Positions 38,440-47,834 of a stretch of 64,000 nt of DNA are shown piece by piece. Position numbers and translations under genes: made by a program. Location: NCBI GenBank assembly GCA_003478355.1, contig QUFC01000004.1:1-64000 (forward strand), read 5' to 3'. The notes beneath the pieces are model-generated. The model ran no database searches and had not been told where the DNA came from. It saw only the letters and a program-made list of their open reading frames with translations. The stretch comes from Lachnospiraceae bacterium AM48-27BH (GTDB lineage: Bacteria > Bacillota > Clostridia > Lachnospirales > Lachnospiraceae). Positions within the stretch are counted from its first letter, which is position 1; each line of letters starts with the position of its first letter.

Positions 38440-39660
38440 ATGAAGGAAAACTGGGAGATCTTGCAAAATAGAATTCCGTTGGAAGAGGCTGTGGAACGGA
38501 TCTATGAAGCGGTAAAACCACTTGAAGAAACAGAATGTGATCTGGAAGCGGCAGATGGAACGATTTTATCAGAGAGCTACCAGGCACAGTATGACCAGCC
38601 GCCATTTCCAAGATCGCCTTTGGATGGATACGCCCTGCGGGGAGAAGAGACCAAAGGAGCGTCAAGAGAGCATCCGGTGGTATTTCCGGTGGTTGATCAA
38701 TTATGCGCCGGTGACCGGAGTAATATCTGTGTAAACCCGGGACAGGCCGTGAGGATCATGACCGGAGCCATGATTCCTGAAGGTGCCAATGCGGTGATAC
38801 GGCAGGAGGATACGGATCTTGGAGAAAAACAGGTTTCCATCTGGGAAGAGGTGAAGCCTTATGGAAATTATTGTTTTCAGGGAGAGGATTATCACGCAGG
38901 GGACATTCTGGTGAAGGAAGGAACCCGTCTGGATTATATCTCCATCGGAATTCTGGCCAGCGGTGGAAAAAAACGGGTAAAGGTAAGGAAAATCCCCCGG
39001 ATTTCCCTGATCACCACAGGAAATGAACTGATCGAGCCCGGGGAGCCGATGAATTGCGGGAAGATTTATAATACCAATCAATATCTGATCCGGTCAAGAC
39101 TGCGGGAATGGGGAATTTCATGCAGGACCATACAGATTGCTGATGATGCAGCCAGCGTGGAAAGGGCAATCCTGTCAGAGCTGGAGCAGTCGGATGGGGT
39201 GATCACGACAGGCGGTGTGTCTGTGGGAGAAAAGGATATTTTAAATGAAGTGCTTCCGAGGATCAGTGATCGGATCCTGTTTGGCGGGCTGGAAGTAAAA
39301 CCGGGCTCTCCATCCAAATGTGCGATTGTAAATGGGAAACCATTGCTGGCGCTTTCGGGGAACCCGTTTGCGGCAGCAGCAGTGTTGGAACTGCTTGGCA
39401 GACCGATGGTCAGTGCGCTGATGGGAAGCCGGTGGCTGGAATGTAAGCACCAGACTGCAGAAATGGAAAGAGATTTCCTGAAAAAATCTCCGCAAAGAAG
39501 GTTTTTAAGGGGATTCTATGAAAATGGAAGCGTGTATATTTCAGAAGGCCATAGTTCCGGGCAGATCCGGTCATTTGCGGGATGTAACTGTATGATCGAT
39601 ATTCCGAAGGGATCAGAAGCGTTAAAAAAAGGCGAAAAGGTGAATATCTGGATGCTGTAA
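38440..39660 (+). CDS. moeA: molybdopterin molybdotransferase MoeA
   Basis: A 406-residue MoeA that inserts molybdate into adenylylated molybdopterin. PPFPRSPLDGYALRG carries the conserved substrate-loop pattern (canonical P-x-F-x-x-S-x-x-DGYA), GAMIPEGANAVIRQEDT is the Mo-site region, and SLITTGNELIEPGEP and ITTGGVSVGEKDIL form the MPT-binding domain. VKPGSPSKCAIVNGKPLLALSGNPFAA is the MoeA motif. I chose ATG at 38440, with AAAGGTG upstream; the earlier in-frame ATG lies inside the previous gene. The length is normal for the family. Confidence 0.95.
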   Translation: MKENWEILQNRIPLEEAVERIYEAVKPLEETECDLEAADGTILSESYQAQYDQPPFPRSPLDGYALRGEETKGASREHPVVFPVVDQLCAGDRSNICVNPGQAVRIMTGAMIPEGANAVIRQEDTDLGEKQVSIWEEVKPYGNYCFQGEDYHAGDILVKEGTRLDYISIGILASGGKKRVKVRKIPRISLITTGNELIEPGEPMNCGKIYNTNQYLIRSRLREWGISCRTIQIADDAASVERAILSELEQSDGVITTGGVSVGEKDILNEVLPRISDRILFGGLEVKPGSPSKCAIVNGKPLLALSGNPFAAAAVLELLGRPMVSALMGSRWLECKHQTAEMERDFLKKSPQRRFLRGFYENGSVYISEGHSSGQIRSFAGCNCMIDIPKGSEALKKGEKVNIWML

Positions 39661-39775
39661 GTCTCTGGCAGTACTGGGAGTTAGTACTGAGAGCCAGGGT
39701 TACTGTCTGGATATGGCGCAGATAGTAAAGAAAATGAATGTGACAGGATTCAAATGAAAATAGGAGAGCAGGTTC

Positions 39776-40810
39776 ATGGAAGCAAAGTTCAATCATTTTG
39801 ACCATAATGGCAATGCTGTGATGGTGGATGTGTCCGACAAAGCGGTTACAGAGCGGACAGCGGTTGCCAGCGGAAAGATCCGGGTCAATGACGCGGTGAT
39901 GCAGGCGATCTTACAGGGAACAGCAAAGAAGGGGGATGTGCTGGGGGTGGCGAGAGTGGCAGGGATCATGGCCACCAAACAGACCTCCAGTCTGATCCCC
40001 ATGTGCCATCTGCTGTGCCTGAATAAGAGCACCATAGATTTTGAGATTGAGGAAGGGCAGGGGCTGATCAAGGCCATCTGTACGGTGAAGGTGTCGGGAA
40101 AAACGGGCGTGGAAATGGAGGCGCTGATGGGCGTCAATGTCACGCTGCTGACGATTTACGATATGTGCAAGGCTATGGACCGGGCTATGGAGATCACGGA
40201 CGTCCATCTGGAGCATAAAGAGGGTGGAAAATCCGGAATCTATGACCGGAAAGAGCGGAAGAAGCCGCTGGTGGTCAGTATCTGCGGATGCAAGAATTCC
40301 GGGAAAACGACGTTTATTGAAAGATTGCTTCCGATTTTGACTCAAAAACAGGTGAAAACTGCGGTGGTGAAGCATGATGGCCACAGTTTTGAGCCAGATG
40401 TGGAGGGAACCGACAGTTACCGGATCAGAAAAGCCGGAGCCTGTGCAACAGCGGTGTTCTGCGATACCCACAGCATGGTGGTGAAACAGAAAGCCGGTAC
40501 GGTGGAGGACATGCTGGAAGCGGTGGATGAAGCAGATCTGGTGCTGCTGGAGGGTGGAAAAAACTGGGATTTTCCCAAAATTGAGCTGGTGAGAAAAGGC
40601 AATTCAGAACGGCTGGCAGGAAATGGGCGGAATCTGCTGGCGGTGGCAACGGATATAGAAGGCTTTCAGGTAGAAAAAGCGGCATTGGGAACGTGTGGGA
40701 CAGTTTCTGAAGATGGTTCAGAGGTTCCGGTGATTGCCTTAGACGATTACAAAAAAGCCGCAGATCTGATCCTGGAGCTTCTGGCTGGCGGTCAGGAGGC
40801 GCAGCCATGA
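39776..40810 (+). CDS. moaC: MoaC-MobB fusion: cyclic pyranopterin monophosphate synthase and MGD biosynthesis GTPase
   Basis: A 344-residue two-domain protein. Residues 1-158 are Moa[36 protein letters not shown] and [26 protein letters not shown] hold the catalytic His/Asp/Lys region. MoaC converts the MoaA product to cPMP. Residues about 163-344 are Mob[20 protein letters not shown] is the P-loop, then [23 protein letters not shown] and [17 protein letters not shown]. MobB is a GTP-binding helper of MobA. The domains are joined by a short basic linker. A hairpin-rich 115-base spacer separates it from moeA, and it overlaps moaA by 4 bases (ATGA). Confidence 0.93.
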   Translation: MEAKFNHFDHNGNAVMVDVSDKAVTERTAVASGKIRVNDAVMQAILQGTAKKGDVLGVARVAGIMATKQTSSLIPMCHLLCLNKSTIDFEIEEGQGLIKAICTVKVSGKTGVEMEALMGVNVTLLTIYDMCKAMDRAMEITDVHLEHKEGGKSGIYDRKERKKPLVVSICGCKNSGKTTFIERLLPILTQKQVKTAVVKHDGHSFEPDVEGTDSYRIRKAGACATAVFCDTHSMVVKQKAGTVEDMLEAVDEADLVLLEGGKNWDFPKIELVRKGNSERLAGNGRNLLAVATDIEGFQVEKAALGTCGTVSEDGSEVPVIALDDYKKAADLILELLAGGQEAQP

Positions 40811-41777
40811 GAGATCAGTGGAACCGGGAAATCGATTACCTGCGGATCTCCATCACGGATCGCTGTAATCTTCGGTGCCGATACTGTATGCCGGAAGAGG
40901 GCGTGACCTGGTTTGAACATTCCCAGATATTGACGTATGAGGAGATTATCCGGCTATGCAGGATTTTTTATGAGCTGGGGATCTGCAAGGTGAAGGTGAC
41001 CGGAGGCGAGCCGTTGGTGCGAAAGGGCGTGCCGTGGCTGATCCGGGCATTGAAAGAGTCGTGTCACATGGAGCAGGTGACATTGACCACCAATGGGGTG
41101 CTGTTAAAGGAACAGATCGGTGGACTGGTGGAGGCTGGACTGGACGGTGTGAACATCAGCCTTGATACCCTGAACCGGGAAAAATTCCTGGAGATCACCA
41201 GAAGAGACCAGCTCTCAGAGGCATTAGATGGACTCTCAGAGGCATTAAGGTATCCGGAGCTGAACGTCAAGGTCAACTGTGTGCCTGCAGCATACAATCT
41301 GGATGAAGTGACCGCCATCGCAGGACTGGCAAAGGATGATCCTCTGACAGTGCGGTTCATCGAACTGATGCCCATCGGCCAGGGACGGAACAAGGATGGA
41401 ATTTCGGAAGAGAAGATTCTGGGGCTGCTGGAGCAGAAGTATGGTGTTCTTTGCCCTTATGATGGGAACATGGGTAATGGGCCTGCCCATTATTATGAGC
41501 TCCTGGATTTCGGGGAAAGATCGGCTTCATCAGCGCCATTTCCCATAAATTCTGCGGAGAGTGCAACCGGGTGCGGCTGACCTCGGACGGTGGATTTAAG
41601 ACCTGTCTCCAGTACGGGGAGACCCTGGATCTGAGGAGTCTGCTGCGGAGCGGGGGGTCGGATACAGAAATTCGGGAGCAGCTTGAGAAGGAAATCCAGA
41701 AAAAGCCTCAGTGCCATCATTTTGAAAAACAGGTAGAAAATATAGAAAAACAAAATATGTCAAAAATAGGAGGTTAG
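40807..41777 (+). CDS. moaA: GTP 3',8-cyclase MoaA, one frameshift
   Basis: A radical SAM enzyme that starts molybdopterin synthesis from GTP, about 323 residues when corrected. C20-x3-C24-x2-C27 in [15 protein letters not shown] binds the SAM cluster. [12 protein letters not shown] and [10 protein letters not shown] are further family motifs. The upstream frame ends at 41580 in a non-family tail. One extra C at about 41502 (CTCCTGG to CTCCCTGG) gives [16 protein letters not shown] and joins the C-terminal part [20 protein letters not shown], with the second Fe-S cluster Cys. Without this repair the enzyme would lack its substrate-binding cluster. It overlaps moaC-mobB by 4 bases, and the MOSC gene follows 5 bases after the corrected stop. 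Confidence 0.9.
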
Positions 41778-41782
41778 GTAAG

Positions 41783-42226
41783 ATGGGAAAGGTAATGGCC
41801 ATCTGTATCAGCGAGATCCGCGGTGTACAGAAGAAAAATGTTCATACAGCCAGACTGATTGAAAACTGGGGTGTGGAGCATGACGCTCATGCGGGAAACT
41901 GGCACCGTCAGGTGTCCTTATTGTCCTACGAGACCATCCAGGACTTCAATCGCCAGGGTGCCGGTGTGATCGATGGTGCTTTTGGGGAAAATCTGGTGGT
42001 CAGTGGATATGATTTTACAAAAATGAAGATTGGAACCAGATTCTGCTGCGGCGATGTGATTCTGGAACTGACCCAGATCGGCAAAGAGTGCCATAATGGA
42101 TGCGAGATTTTCAAAAAAATGGGTAAATGTATTATGCCGACCAACGGCGTATTTACGAAAGTGATCCACGGGGGCGTCATTTCCGAAGGGGATGCTTTTG
42201 ATGTGATCGGGAAAGGAGAGAACTGA
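41783..42226 (+). CDS. MOSC domain-containing protein
   Basis: A 147-residue single-domain MOSC protein. VEHDAHAGNWHRQVSLLSYE, GAFGENLVVSGYDF, ELTQIGKECHNGCEIFKKMGKCIMP and GVFTKVIHGG match small MOSC proteins of Moco clusters. The Cys of GKECH corresponds to the conserved MOSC cysteine that can ligate Mo or carry sulfur. Known MOSC domains deliver sulfur to, or bind, the Moco. AGGAGG precedes the ATG. It lies between moaA and mogA in one operon. Confidence 0.93.
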   Translation: MGKVMAICISEIRGVQKKNVHTARLIENWGVEHDAHAGNWHRQVSLLSYETIQDFNRQGAGVIDGAFGENLVVSGYDFTKMKIGTRFCCGDVILELTQIGKECHNGCEIFKKMGKCIMPTNGVFTKVIHGGVISEGDAFDVIGKGEN

Positions 42227-42231
42227 TCCAT

Positions 42232-42723
42232 ATGTACCGAGTTGCAATTATCACCCTCAGCGACACCGCCTCCAAAGGAGAGCGGATCGACGAGAGCGGC
42301 AGAGTGATCGCTGAGATTGTCCGGAACGAGGGCTATGAAGTGGTATTTCAGAAGATTATCCCCGATGAGGGGGCGATGCTGGAAGCGTTGTTATGTGGTC
42401 TTGCAGACAACAATGAGGCGGACCTGATCTTAACCACCGGTGGAACCGGATTTTCCAAACGGGACAACACGCCGGAGGCCACCAAACGGGTGATCGAGAG
42501 AGAAACACCGGGCATTTCCGAGGCTATGCGTTACTGTTCCTTACAGGTGACGCCGAGAGGAATGTTGTCCAGAGGAGTGTCAGGAATCCGCAAAGACGCG
42601 TTGATCGTCAATCTGCCTGGAAGTCCCAAGGCAGTGAGAGAATGTCTGGAGTATGCGATTGGAGCGCTGGGCCACGGTCTTGATATCTTGAAAGGCAGTG
42701 CCACCAACTGTGCTGCAAAATAG
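42232..42723 (+). CDS. mogA: MogA/MoaB family molybdopterin adenylyltransferase
   Basis: A 163-residue MPT-binding enzyme that adenylates molybdopterin before MoeA acts. VAIITLSDTASKGERIDESG at the start, LILTTGGTGFSKRDNTPEAT, and PGISEAMRYCSL are the signature blocks. SRGVSGIRKDALIVNLPGSPKAVRE is the C-terminal family motif. It starts 5 bases after the MOSC gene. MPT synthase genes (moaD, moaE) are not in this window. The gene symbol could equally be moaB. Confidence 0.94.
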   Translation: MYRVAIITLSDTASKGERIDESGRVIAEIVRNEGYEVVFQKIIPDEGAMLEALLCGLADNNEADLILTTGGTGFSKRDNTPEATKRVIERETPGISEAMRYCSLQVTPRGMLSRGVSGIRKDALIVNLPGSPKAVRECLEYAIGALGHGLDILKGSATNCAAK

Positions 42724-42797
42724 TAAAAATAATGGAAATGAATCGCTTAACGAGCTGGTGAATGGAAGATAAGAAAAGGACAAGAAGAGATTGGGTT

Positions 42798-43700
42798 ATG
42801 GGAAAAACATGGAAAAAGGGAATGGCGGCTGTGATGACAGCTGTGATGGTATCCGGAGTGTTAGCAGGCTGCGGATCAGGAGCAGGACAGAAGACAGAAA
42901 CGGCTGCAACTGAGACAGCGCAGACCGGAACTGCAGCTGAGGCGGCAAGGGACGAGACTACCGCTGCGGAAAGCAGCGTGGCAGCGACGGAAGTGGCTGA
43001 GGAGACCGAGATCTTAGTGGCAGCAGCAGCCAGCTTAAAGAACGCATATGAGGAAGAGCTGATCCCAATGTTTGAGGAGCAGTATCCAGGCGTGACGGTG
43101 AAAGGCACCTATGACAGCTCAGGCAAACTGCAGACCCAGATCGAGGAGGGCTTGGAGGCAGACGTATTTATGTCTGCTGCGAAAAAGCAGATGAAGGCAT
43201 TGGATGAGGAAAGCATGATCGACAGTGATTCCATCGTAGACCTTCTGGAAAATAAGATCGTTCTGATCGTTCCAACTGGCAGCGACAAAGGAATCCAGTC
43301 TTTTGAGGATATTGTAAAAGCAGACAGCATCGCTTTGGGCGATCCGGCCAGTGTTCCGGCAGGTCAGTATTCCGAGGAAGCCCTGACGAATTTGGGGCTG
43401 TGGGACCAGATCCAGGACAAGACCAGCTTCGGAACCAATGTGACTGAGGTATTAAACCAGGTGGCAGCAGGCAGCGCTGACGCAGGTATCGTTTACGCAA
43501 CAGACGCTGCAAGTATGGCAGACCAGGTGGAGGTTGTGGCAGAGGCTCCGGAGGGAAGCTTAAAGACCAAGGTGATCTATCCGGTGGCAGTGGTAAAAGA
43601 CAGCGCTAACGCAGAGGTGGCAGTAAACTTTGTGGAATTTTTAACAAGCGATGAGGTTATGGAGGTATTTGAGGCATACGGCTTCAGCAAAGAAGAATAA
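42798..43700 (+). CDS. modA: molybdate ABC transporter substrate-binding lipoprotein ModA
   Basis: About 300 residues. The N-terminal membrane segment ends in a lipobox (VSGVLAGC), so it is a lipoprotein anchored outside the membrane. An Ala/Thr/Glu-rich linker leads to the binding domain: EILVAAAASLKNAYEEELIPMFEEQYPGV and TYDSSGKLQTQIEEGLEADVFMSAAKKQM are the ModA oxyanion-site motifs. GDPASVPAGQYSEEAL and ADAGIVYATDA complete it. I chose ATG at 42798, which gives a normal signal peptide; an ATG at 42762 is possible. No strong ribosome site is visible. It captures molybdate or tungstate for the downstream permease. Confidence 0.93.
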   Translation: MGKTWKKGMAAVMTAVMVSGVLAGCGSGAGQKTETAATETAQTGTAAEAARDETTAAESSVAATEVAEETEILVAAAASLKNAYEEELIPMFEEQYPGVTVKGTYDSSGKLQTQIEEGLEADVFMSAAKKQMKALDEESMIDSDSIVDLLENKIVLIVPTGSDKGIQSFEDIVKADSIALGDPASVPAGQYSEEALTNLGLWDQIQDKTSFGTNVTEVLNQVAAGSADAGIVYATDAASMADQVEVVAEAPEGSLKTKVIYPVAVVKDSANAEVAVNFVEFLTSDEVMEVFEAYGFSKEE

Positions 43701-43716
43701 AGAGGAGGGAATGATC

Positions 43717-44388
43717 ATGGACTGGTCTCCGATTCTGATATCTATGAGGACAGCGAGCCTGTCCATCGTGTTTACATTTTTTATGGGGATTCTGGCTGCC
43801 TGGATGGTGGTCCGGATCTCCCATCCTCTGATGAAAACCATTCTGGATGGTATTTTCACCATTCCGCTGGTGCTTCCGCCGACGGTAGCGGGATTCTTCC
43901 TGCTGTATGTGTTTGGGGTGAAACGGCCGGTTGGTCAGTTTTTTCTGGAGTATTTCAGCGTAAAGATCGCATTTTCCTGGGGGGCTACGGTGCTGGCAGC
44001 AGTGGTCATGTCATTTCCGTTGATGTACCGGTCGGCCAGAGGCGCCTTTGAGCAGGTGGACGATACCCTGGTACAGGCGGCAAGAACCTTAGGTATGGGA
44101 GAATGGACCATTTTCCGGAAGGTGCTGTTGGCCAATGCGGTGCCTGGCGTGGTCAGCGGCGGCGTGCTGGCGTTCGCAAGAGGGCTTGGCGAGTTTGGCG
44201 CTACGGCTATGATCGCAGGCAATATCGCAGGAAAGACCAGAACTCTTCCTATGGCGGTATACTCGGAGGTAGCGGCCGGCAATATGGAAGCCGCTTATTC
44301 GTATGTGGCGATCATTGTGGTGATCGCATTTTTATCGGTATTTCTGATGAATGGTGTCATGTGGTACAGCCAGAAAAAGAGCCGGTAG
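43717..44388 (+). CDS. modB: molybdate ABC transporter permease ModB
   Basis: A 223-residue permease with about five membrane helices. LPPTVAGFFLLYVFG, FPLMYRSARGAFEQVDDTLVQAARTLGMGEW (the EAA loop that contacts ModC) and ARGLGEFGATAMIAGNIAGKTRTLP are ModB signatures. ATG at 43717 has GAGGAGG eight bases upstream, better spaced than the in-frame ATG at 43711. It ends directly against the ModC reading frame. Confidence 0.95.
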   Translation: MDWSPILISMRTASLSIVFTFFMGILAAWMVVRISHPLMKTILDGIFTIPLVLPPTVAGFFLLYVFGVKRPVGQFFLEYFSVKIAFSWGATVLAAVVMSFPLMYRSARGAFEQVDDTLVQAARTLGMGEWTIFRKVLLANAVPGVVSGGVLAFARGLGEFGATAMIAGNIAGKTRTLPMAVYSEVAAGNMEAAYSYVAIIVVIAFLSVFLMNGVMWYSQKKSR

Positions 44389-44406
44389 ATGGGAGAGATC
44401 GTACCT

Positions 44407-45501
44407 ATGAAAGAACAACGGCTACAGACAAGACTGGACGTAGAGATCCAGAAACAGTTAAAACGGTTCCGTCTGGATGTAAAATTGCAGGCAGGCGGTG
44501 GGTGTCTGGGTATTTTAGGGCCGTCTGGCTGTGGAAAAAGCATGACGTTAAAATCCATCGCCGGGATCGTGACACCGGATGAGGGGCTGATTTCCATTCA
44601 GAAGGGAACAGAACAGAGAATCCTGTTTGATAAAAGTCAAAAGGTTAACATAAAACCACAGAAACGAAGAATCGGATATTTATTTCAGAATTATGCGTTG
44701 TTTCCCAATATGACTGTTCAGGAAAATATCGCTGCGGGACTGGATGGGGATGTGAAAAATCCAAAGGTCGGGGAAATGATCGGGCGGTTTGGGCTTTCCG
44801 GACTGGAAAAGCAATATCCGGGACAGCTTTCCGGTGGCCAGCAGCAGAGAACAGCACTGGCGCGGATTCTGGCTTATGAGCCGGCTGCACTGCTGCTGGA
44901 CGAGCCGTTTTCGGCGATGGATGCGTATCTGAAGGAGCGGCTGCGGCTGGAGCTGAAAAAGACCCTTTCGGAGTATGAGGGCGTGTCCGTGATGGTGACC
45001 CATGACCGGGATGAGGCTTTTCAGCTTTGTGATCACCTGCTTCTGATGGAAGAGGGACGGGTGATCGCGGCAGGTGAGACCAAAGCGGTGTTTGCAGATC
45101 CGGGGACGTGGCAGGCGGCCAGGCTGACTGGGTGCAAGAATCTGTCCAGGATTGAAAAGATTGGTTCCAGGAAGATCCGGGCATTGGACTGGGATGGTCT
45201 GGAGCTGGTGACGGCGCAGGAGGTGGGCGATGAGATAGAGGCTGTTGGAATCCGGGCCCATGATTTTGAACCATTAAGCAGCGGGGAAGCACTGGAATGG
45301 GAGAAAAGAGAGGATGCGAACCTGATTCCGGTGGAAGATGCGGAAATCTCGGAGATGCCGTTTGAGTGGTATGTGACCATGAAGAATCATCTTTGGTGGA
45401 AGCTTGAGAAGACGATCCATGTGCATGAAAGTGCCGGACTGGTGCCGGAATATCTGAGGATCAGCCCGGAGGCGATCGTGTTGTTGAGGACAGATCACTA
45501 G
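44407..45501 (+). CDS. modC: molybdate ABC transporter ATP-binding protein ModC
   Basis: A 364-residue ABC ATPase. Walker A is GPSGCGKSMT, the Q-loop YLFQNYALFPNMTV, the signature [15 protein letters not shown], Walker B LLLDEPFSAMD and the switch HD is VTHDRDEAF. The C-terminal ~130 residues form a TOBE/MOP-like regulatory domain (VGIRAHDFEPL), as in ModC. GGGAGAG lies nine bases before the ATG at 44407; the ATG at 44389 just after modB is an alternative start. It powers molybdate uptake for the Moco genes upstream and ends the operon at a terminator. Confidence 0.93.
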   Translation: MKEQRLQTRLDVEIQKQLKRFRLDVKLQAGGGCLGILGPSGCGKSMTLKSIAGIVTPDEGLISIQKGTEQRILFDKSQKVNIKPQKRRIGYLFQNYALFPNMTVQENIAAGLDGDVKNPKVGEMIGRFGLSGLEKQYPGQLSGGQQQRTALARILAYEPAALLLDEPFSAMDAYLKERLRLELKKTLSEYEGVSVMVTHDRDEAFQLCDHLLLMEEGRVIAAGETKAVFADPGTWQAARLTGCKNLSRIEKIGSRKIRALDWDGLELVTAQEVGDEIEAVGIRAHDFEPLSSGEALEWEKREDANLIPVEDAEISEMPFEWYVTMKNHLWWKLEKTIHVHESAGLVPEYLRISPEAIVLLRTDH

Positions 45502-45518
45502 GATAGAAAATTGATAAA

Positions 45519-45557
45519 AAAACGCCGTCGATCCATAACTGGATCAGACGGCGTTTT
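45519..45557. terminator. bidirectional terminator between modC and the PopT-like gene
   Basis: AAAACGCCGTC at 45519-45529 pairs perfectly with 45547-45557; inside it GATCC pairs with GGATC. A/T tracts flank both sides, and the genes converge here. Confidence 0.88.
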
Positions 45558-45580
45558 GTGCGCATGGTATTTCTCTGTGT

Positions 45581-46465
45581 TTACGCTTCTCCCATTTTTA
45601 AAGTAAGGACCGCTCCGGCTGCGGCAAGAACAACTCCTAAGATCACAGAGCCAATCGTGAGACTGGATAACTGGCTGAATAATCCGGTGTTGTAGAAGAT
45701 CGCAAATGGGGATGCGATGATCAGTCCAAGGATGGCACAGTAAGTCTGAATTCCGAATTTCTCAAACAGGAAGGTGATCAGCTTGGCAATCAGGAAGATA
45801 CCAAGGAGAACGCCGATCCCGAATGGAATTAAAAGGCAGGCGCCGTGGATAAGTCCGGGCATATCAAAGGCCTTTAAGGAATCTAAGAAGCCCTTGATGG
45901 TGTTGATGACGGCATAGTAGTAACCCAGGATCATCATGACCATGGAGCCGCTGACACCGGGGATAACCATGGTGGCGGAGGCGACGACGCCGACTAAGAA
46001 CAACAGGATCATGGTCATGGGGGTCACGGTAAAGCTGGTAAGCACATCCTGGTTATTTTTGAGCATCGGCAGGAATGCACAGATGGCAAAGAACAGGATA
46101 AAGGCTACGGCACCGCTGATACCGATGGATTTTTTCTGCGTGCGAAGCTCCTTACGAAGTGCCTGGAACAGCACAGGGAGTCCTCCTAAGATCAGTCCTA
46201 CGAAAGTCATACAGGTCACAAAGGTGTGATGGCTTAACAGGTACTCGATGGCGTAGGTGAAGCCTACGATGCCGATCCCGCAGCCGATGAGCAGTGGCAG
46301 CAGGGTGCGGACACTGGATCTCCAGTCCTTTAACAGGTTGGAGACAGAACCGATCAGTTTGTCATAGATGCCAAGGGATACCGCCATGGTACCTCCACTG
46401 ACACCAGGGATAATGTTGGCAATGCCGATCATGATCCCCTTTAAAATATCCGTAAAAAAGGTCAT
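45581..46465 (-). CDS. DUF368 family polyprenyl-phosphate transporter (PopT-like)
   Basis: A 294-residue integral membrane protein of the DUF368 family, recently linked to undecaprenyl-phosphate recycling across the membrane. GIANIIPGVSGGTMAVSLGIYD at the N-terminus and VASATMVIPGVSGSMVMMILGYY in the middle are the twin PGVSG repeats that define the family. About eight membrane helices are visible. The start ATG at 46465 follows TTAGGAGGAATT on the minus strand. It converges with modC. The lipid-carrier role would support cell wall and teichoic acid synthesis. Confidence 0.93.
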   Translation of the reverse strand: MTFFTDILKGIMIGIANIIPGVSGGTMAVSLGIYDKLIGSVSNLLKDWRSSVRTLLPLLIGCGIGIVGFTYAIEYLLSHHTFVTCMTFVGLILGGLPVLFQALRKELRTQKKSIGISGAVAFILFFAICAFLPMLKNNQDVLTSFTVTPMTMILLFLVGVVASATMVIPGVSGSMVMMILGYYYAVINTIKGFLDSLKAFDMPGLIHGACLLIPFGIGVLLGIFLIAKLITFLFEKFGIQTYCAILGLIIASPFAIFYNTGLFSQLSSLTIGSVILGVVLAAAGAVLTLKMGEA

Positions 46466-46564
46466 TTGAATTCCTCCTAAATTCTGGGAAGCCATGAAAA
46501 TAGAAAGCTTCCTGACAGTCTTCCTTATTATAGTGGGTGGAGCCGGAGATGTCAATAAACGCGG

Positions 46565-46643
46565 GCGAAACGAAAAATGATTTTATGGACGAAACGAAAA
46601 ATGATTCATTACAGTTCATGTCGTGCATAAATGTCGTGCATAA
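46565..46643. repeat. short direct repeats upstream of the zinc-ribbon membrane protein gene
   Basis: An 18-base unit (CGAAACGAAAAATGATT core) occurs at 46565-46582 and 46589-46606. A perfect 13-base tandem pair (ATGTCGTGCATAA) lies at 46618-46630 and 46631-46643. They sit between the divergent popT-like and 46723 genes and might be regulator sites. Confidence 0.6.
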
Positions 46644-46722
46644 ATGATTTCCATGGAGACAACCAGGGGATAGTTGTGGTAAAATAGAGGGTAGGAGCTA
46701 GAAAAAAGTCGGAGGTGAGACG

Positions 46723-47595
46723 ATGAAGCAAAAATACTGTCCATACTGTGACCAGAAAATGAAAATCAGCCACTATTGCCAGGAGTGTCGCAGGATCGTG
46801 TGGCAGCCATATGAGCAGAACGTGGATTATTATCTGAATGAACGGCATCCGCAGTCTGAGAAAAACTGTCTGTATCATGATAACACGAAGCAGCCGGAGA
46901 AGATGGGGAAGACAAAGCCCAATGTCCCAAAGCCATTGTCGGTGTTTATGATTGTGATCGGGCTGTGTGTTGCGTGCAATATTTTAGGCGGTATTTTTAT
47001 GGTGGGACGGAGTGCATTTTACGGCATATCGGATATGCTTTCTGAGCTAAATCGTCCAGACGAGTCTGTTTCTTCCTATCAGGAACTGACGGATGAAGAG
47101 GTAAAGGAGATCGGAGTGGCCTGCAATACCCAGGGGCATTATGATGTGGATCTGGAAGAGGCAGCCAGTGTGCTGCAGGATGCTTTCCATACGATGGGGT
47201 ATTCCTGGGATATGTATCCGTATAGTTATAATGAGACCGACGGGGAATACAGCTGGTATCAGACAGAATACGATTACCATGTGGACACGGATGATGAAAG
47301 CGCGAATGGAACTACCATTGAAATCTGTGCGGACACTGCCACTGGACAGCTTCATGGAATCTATATCTGGAGCGAGGACGAAAAGCATTTTTTGGATATG
47401 GCAGATATTGCCGTAGAAACCATGAAAACTCTGGGCCTTCTTCCAGGAGCCCCGGAAGGCAGGACTTTGTATGCAGAGTCCCTGGAGTATAACCCATATG
47501 AAAGCAGCGAGCCCCGGTATGGCGCAGAGATCGTGGGAGAACCGGGCGGTGGAGGCGATTACTATCAGCTGCGGATCATGGCTCCAGAACAGTAG
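46723..47595 (+). CDS. uncharacterised membrane protein with N-terminal zinc ribbon
   Basis: A 290-residue protein that I do not recognise. CPYC at 6-9 and CQEC at 19-22 form a zinc ribbon of the kind found on small Firmicutes membrane proteins. A basic linker and one membrane helix (about 72-95, FMIVIGLCVACNILGGIFMV) follow. The remaining ~190 residues would be outside the cell; they are acidic and rich in Tyr and aromatic residues, with no family motif seen. GGAGGTGA precedes the ATG. It stands alone before a tRNA gene. A sensor or envelope role is possible but not shown. Confidence 0.75.
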   Translation: MKQKYCPYCDQKMKISHYCQECRRIVWQPYEQNVDYYLNERHPQSEKNCLYHDNTKQPEKMGKTKPNVPKPLSVFMIVIGLCVACNILGGIFMVGRSAFYGISDMLSELNRPDESVSSYQELTDEEVKEIGVACNTQGHYDVDLEEAASVLQDAFHTMGYSWDMYPYSYNETDGEYSWYQTEYDYHVDTDDESANGTTIEICADTATGQLHGIYIWSEDEKHFLDMADIAVETMKTLGLLPGAPEGRTLYAESLEYNPYESSEPRYGAEIVGEPGGGGDYYQLRIMAPEQ

Positions 47596-47670
47596 AACGA
47601 ATCGTTTACCAGCTGTTTCCCGCATCATACGGCCATAAAAAAACGGCCATAAAAAATCGGAAAAACAGTA

Positions 47671-47698
47671 TTGAATTTTTGTAAAAAAGTGGTAATAT
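47671..47698 (+). promoter_or_regulatory. promoter of the tRNA-Val gene
   Basis: TTGAAT at 47671-47676 and TAATAT at 47693-47698 with a 16-base spacer, ending 7 bases before the mature tRNA. Confidence 0.6.
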
Positions 47699-47705
47699 AA
47701 GCAGT

Positions 47706-47778
47706 GGAGGCATAGCTCAGCTGGGAGAGCACATGCATCACACGCATGGGGTCGCAGGTTCGAGCCCTGTTGTCTCCA
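47706..47778 (+). tRNA. tRNA-Val (anticodon CAC)
   Basis: A 73-base cloverleaf. The acceptor GGAGGCA pairs with TGTCTCC (one G-U). The D arm is GCTC/GAGC, the anticodon stem CATGC/GCATG encloses the loop ATCACAC with anticodon CAC, and the T arm is GCAGG-TTCGAGC-CCTGT. The discriminator base is A, and CCA is not encoded. The anticodon reads GTG codons. A terminator follows. Confidence 0.93.
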
Positions 47779-47791
47779 TGAAAATAATAGG

Positions 47792-47834
47792 ATCCGAACC
47801 TTTTATCTGTGGATAATGGGTTCGGATTTATTTT
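47792..47834 (+). terminator. terminator of the tRNA-Val gene
   Basis: ATCCGAACC at 47792-47800 pairs with GGTTCGGAT at 47819-47827, followed by TTATTTTTAT. Confidence 0.8.
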
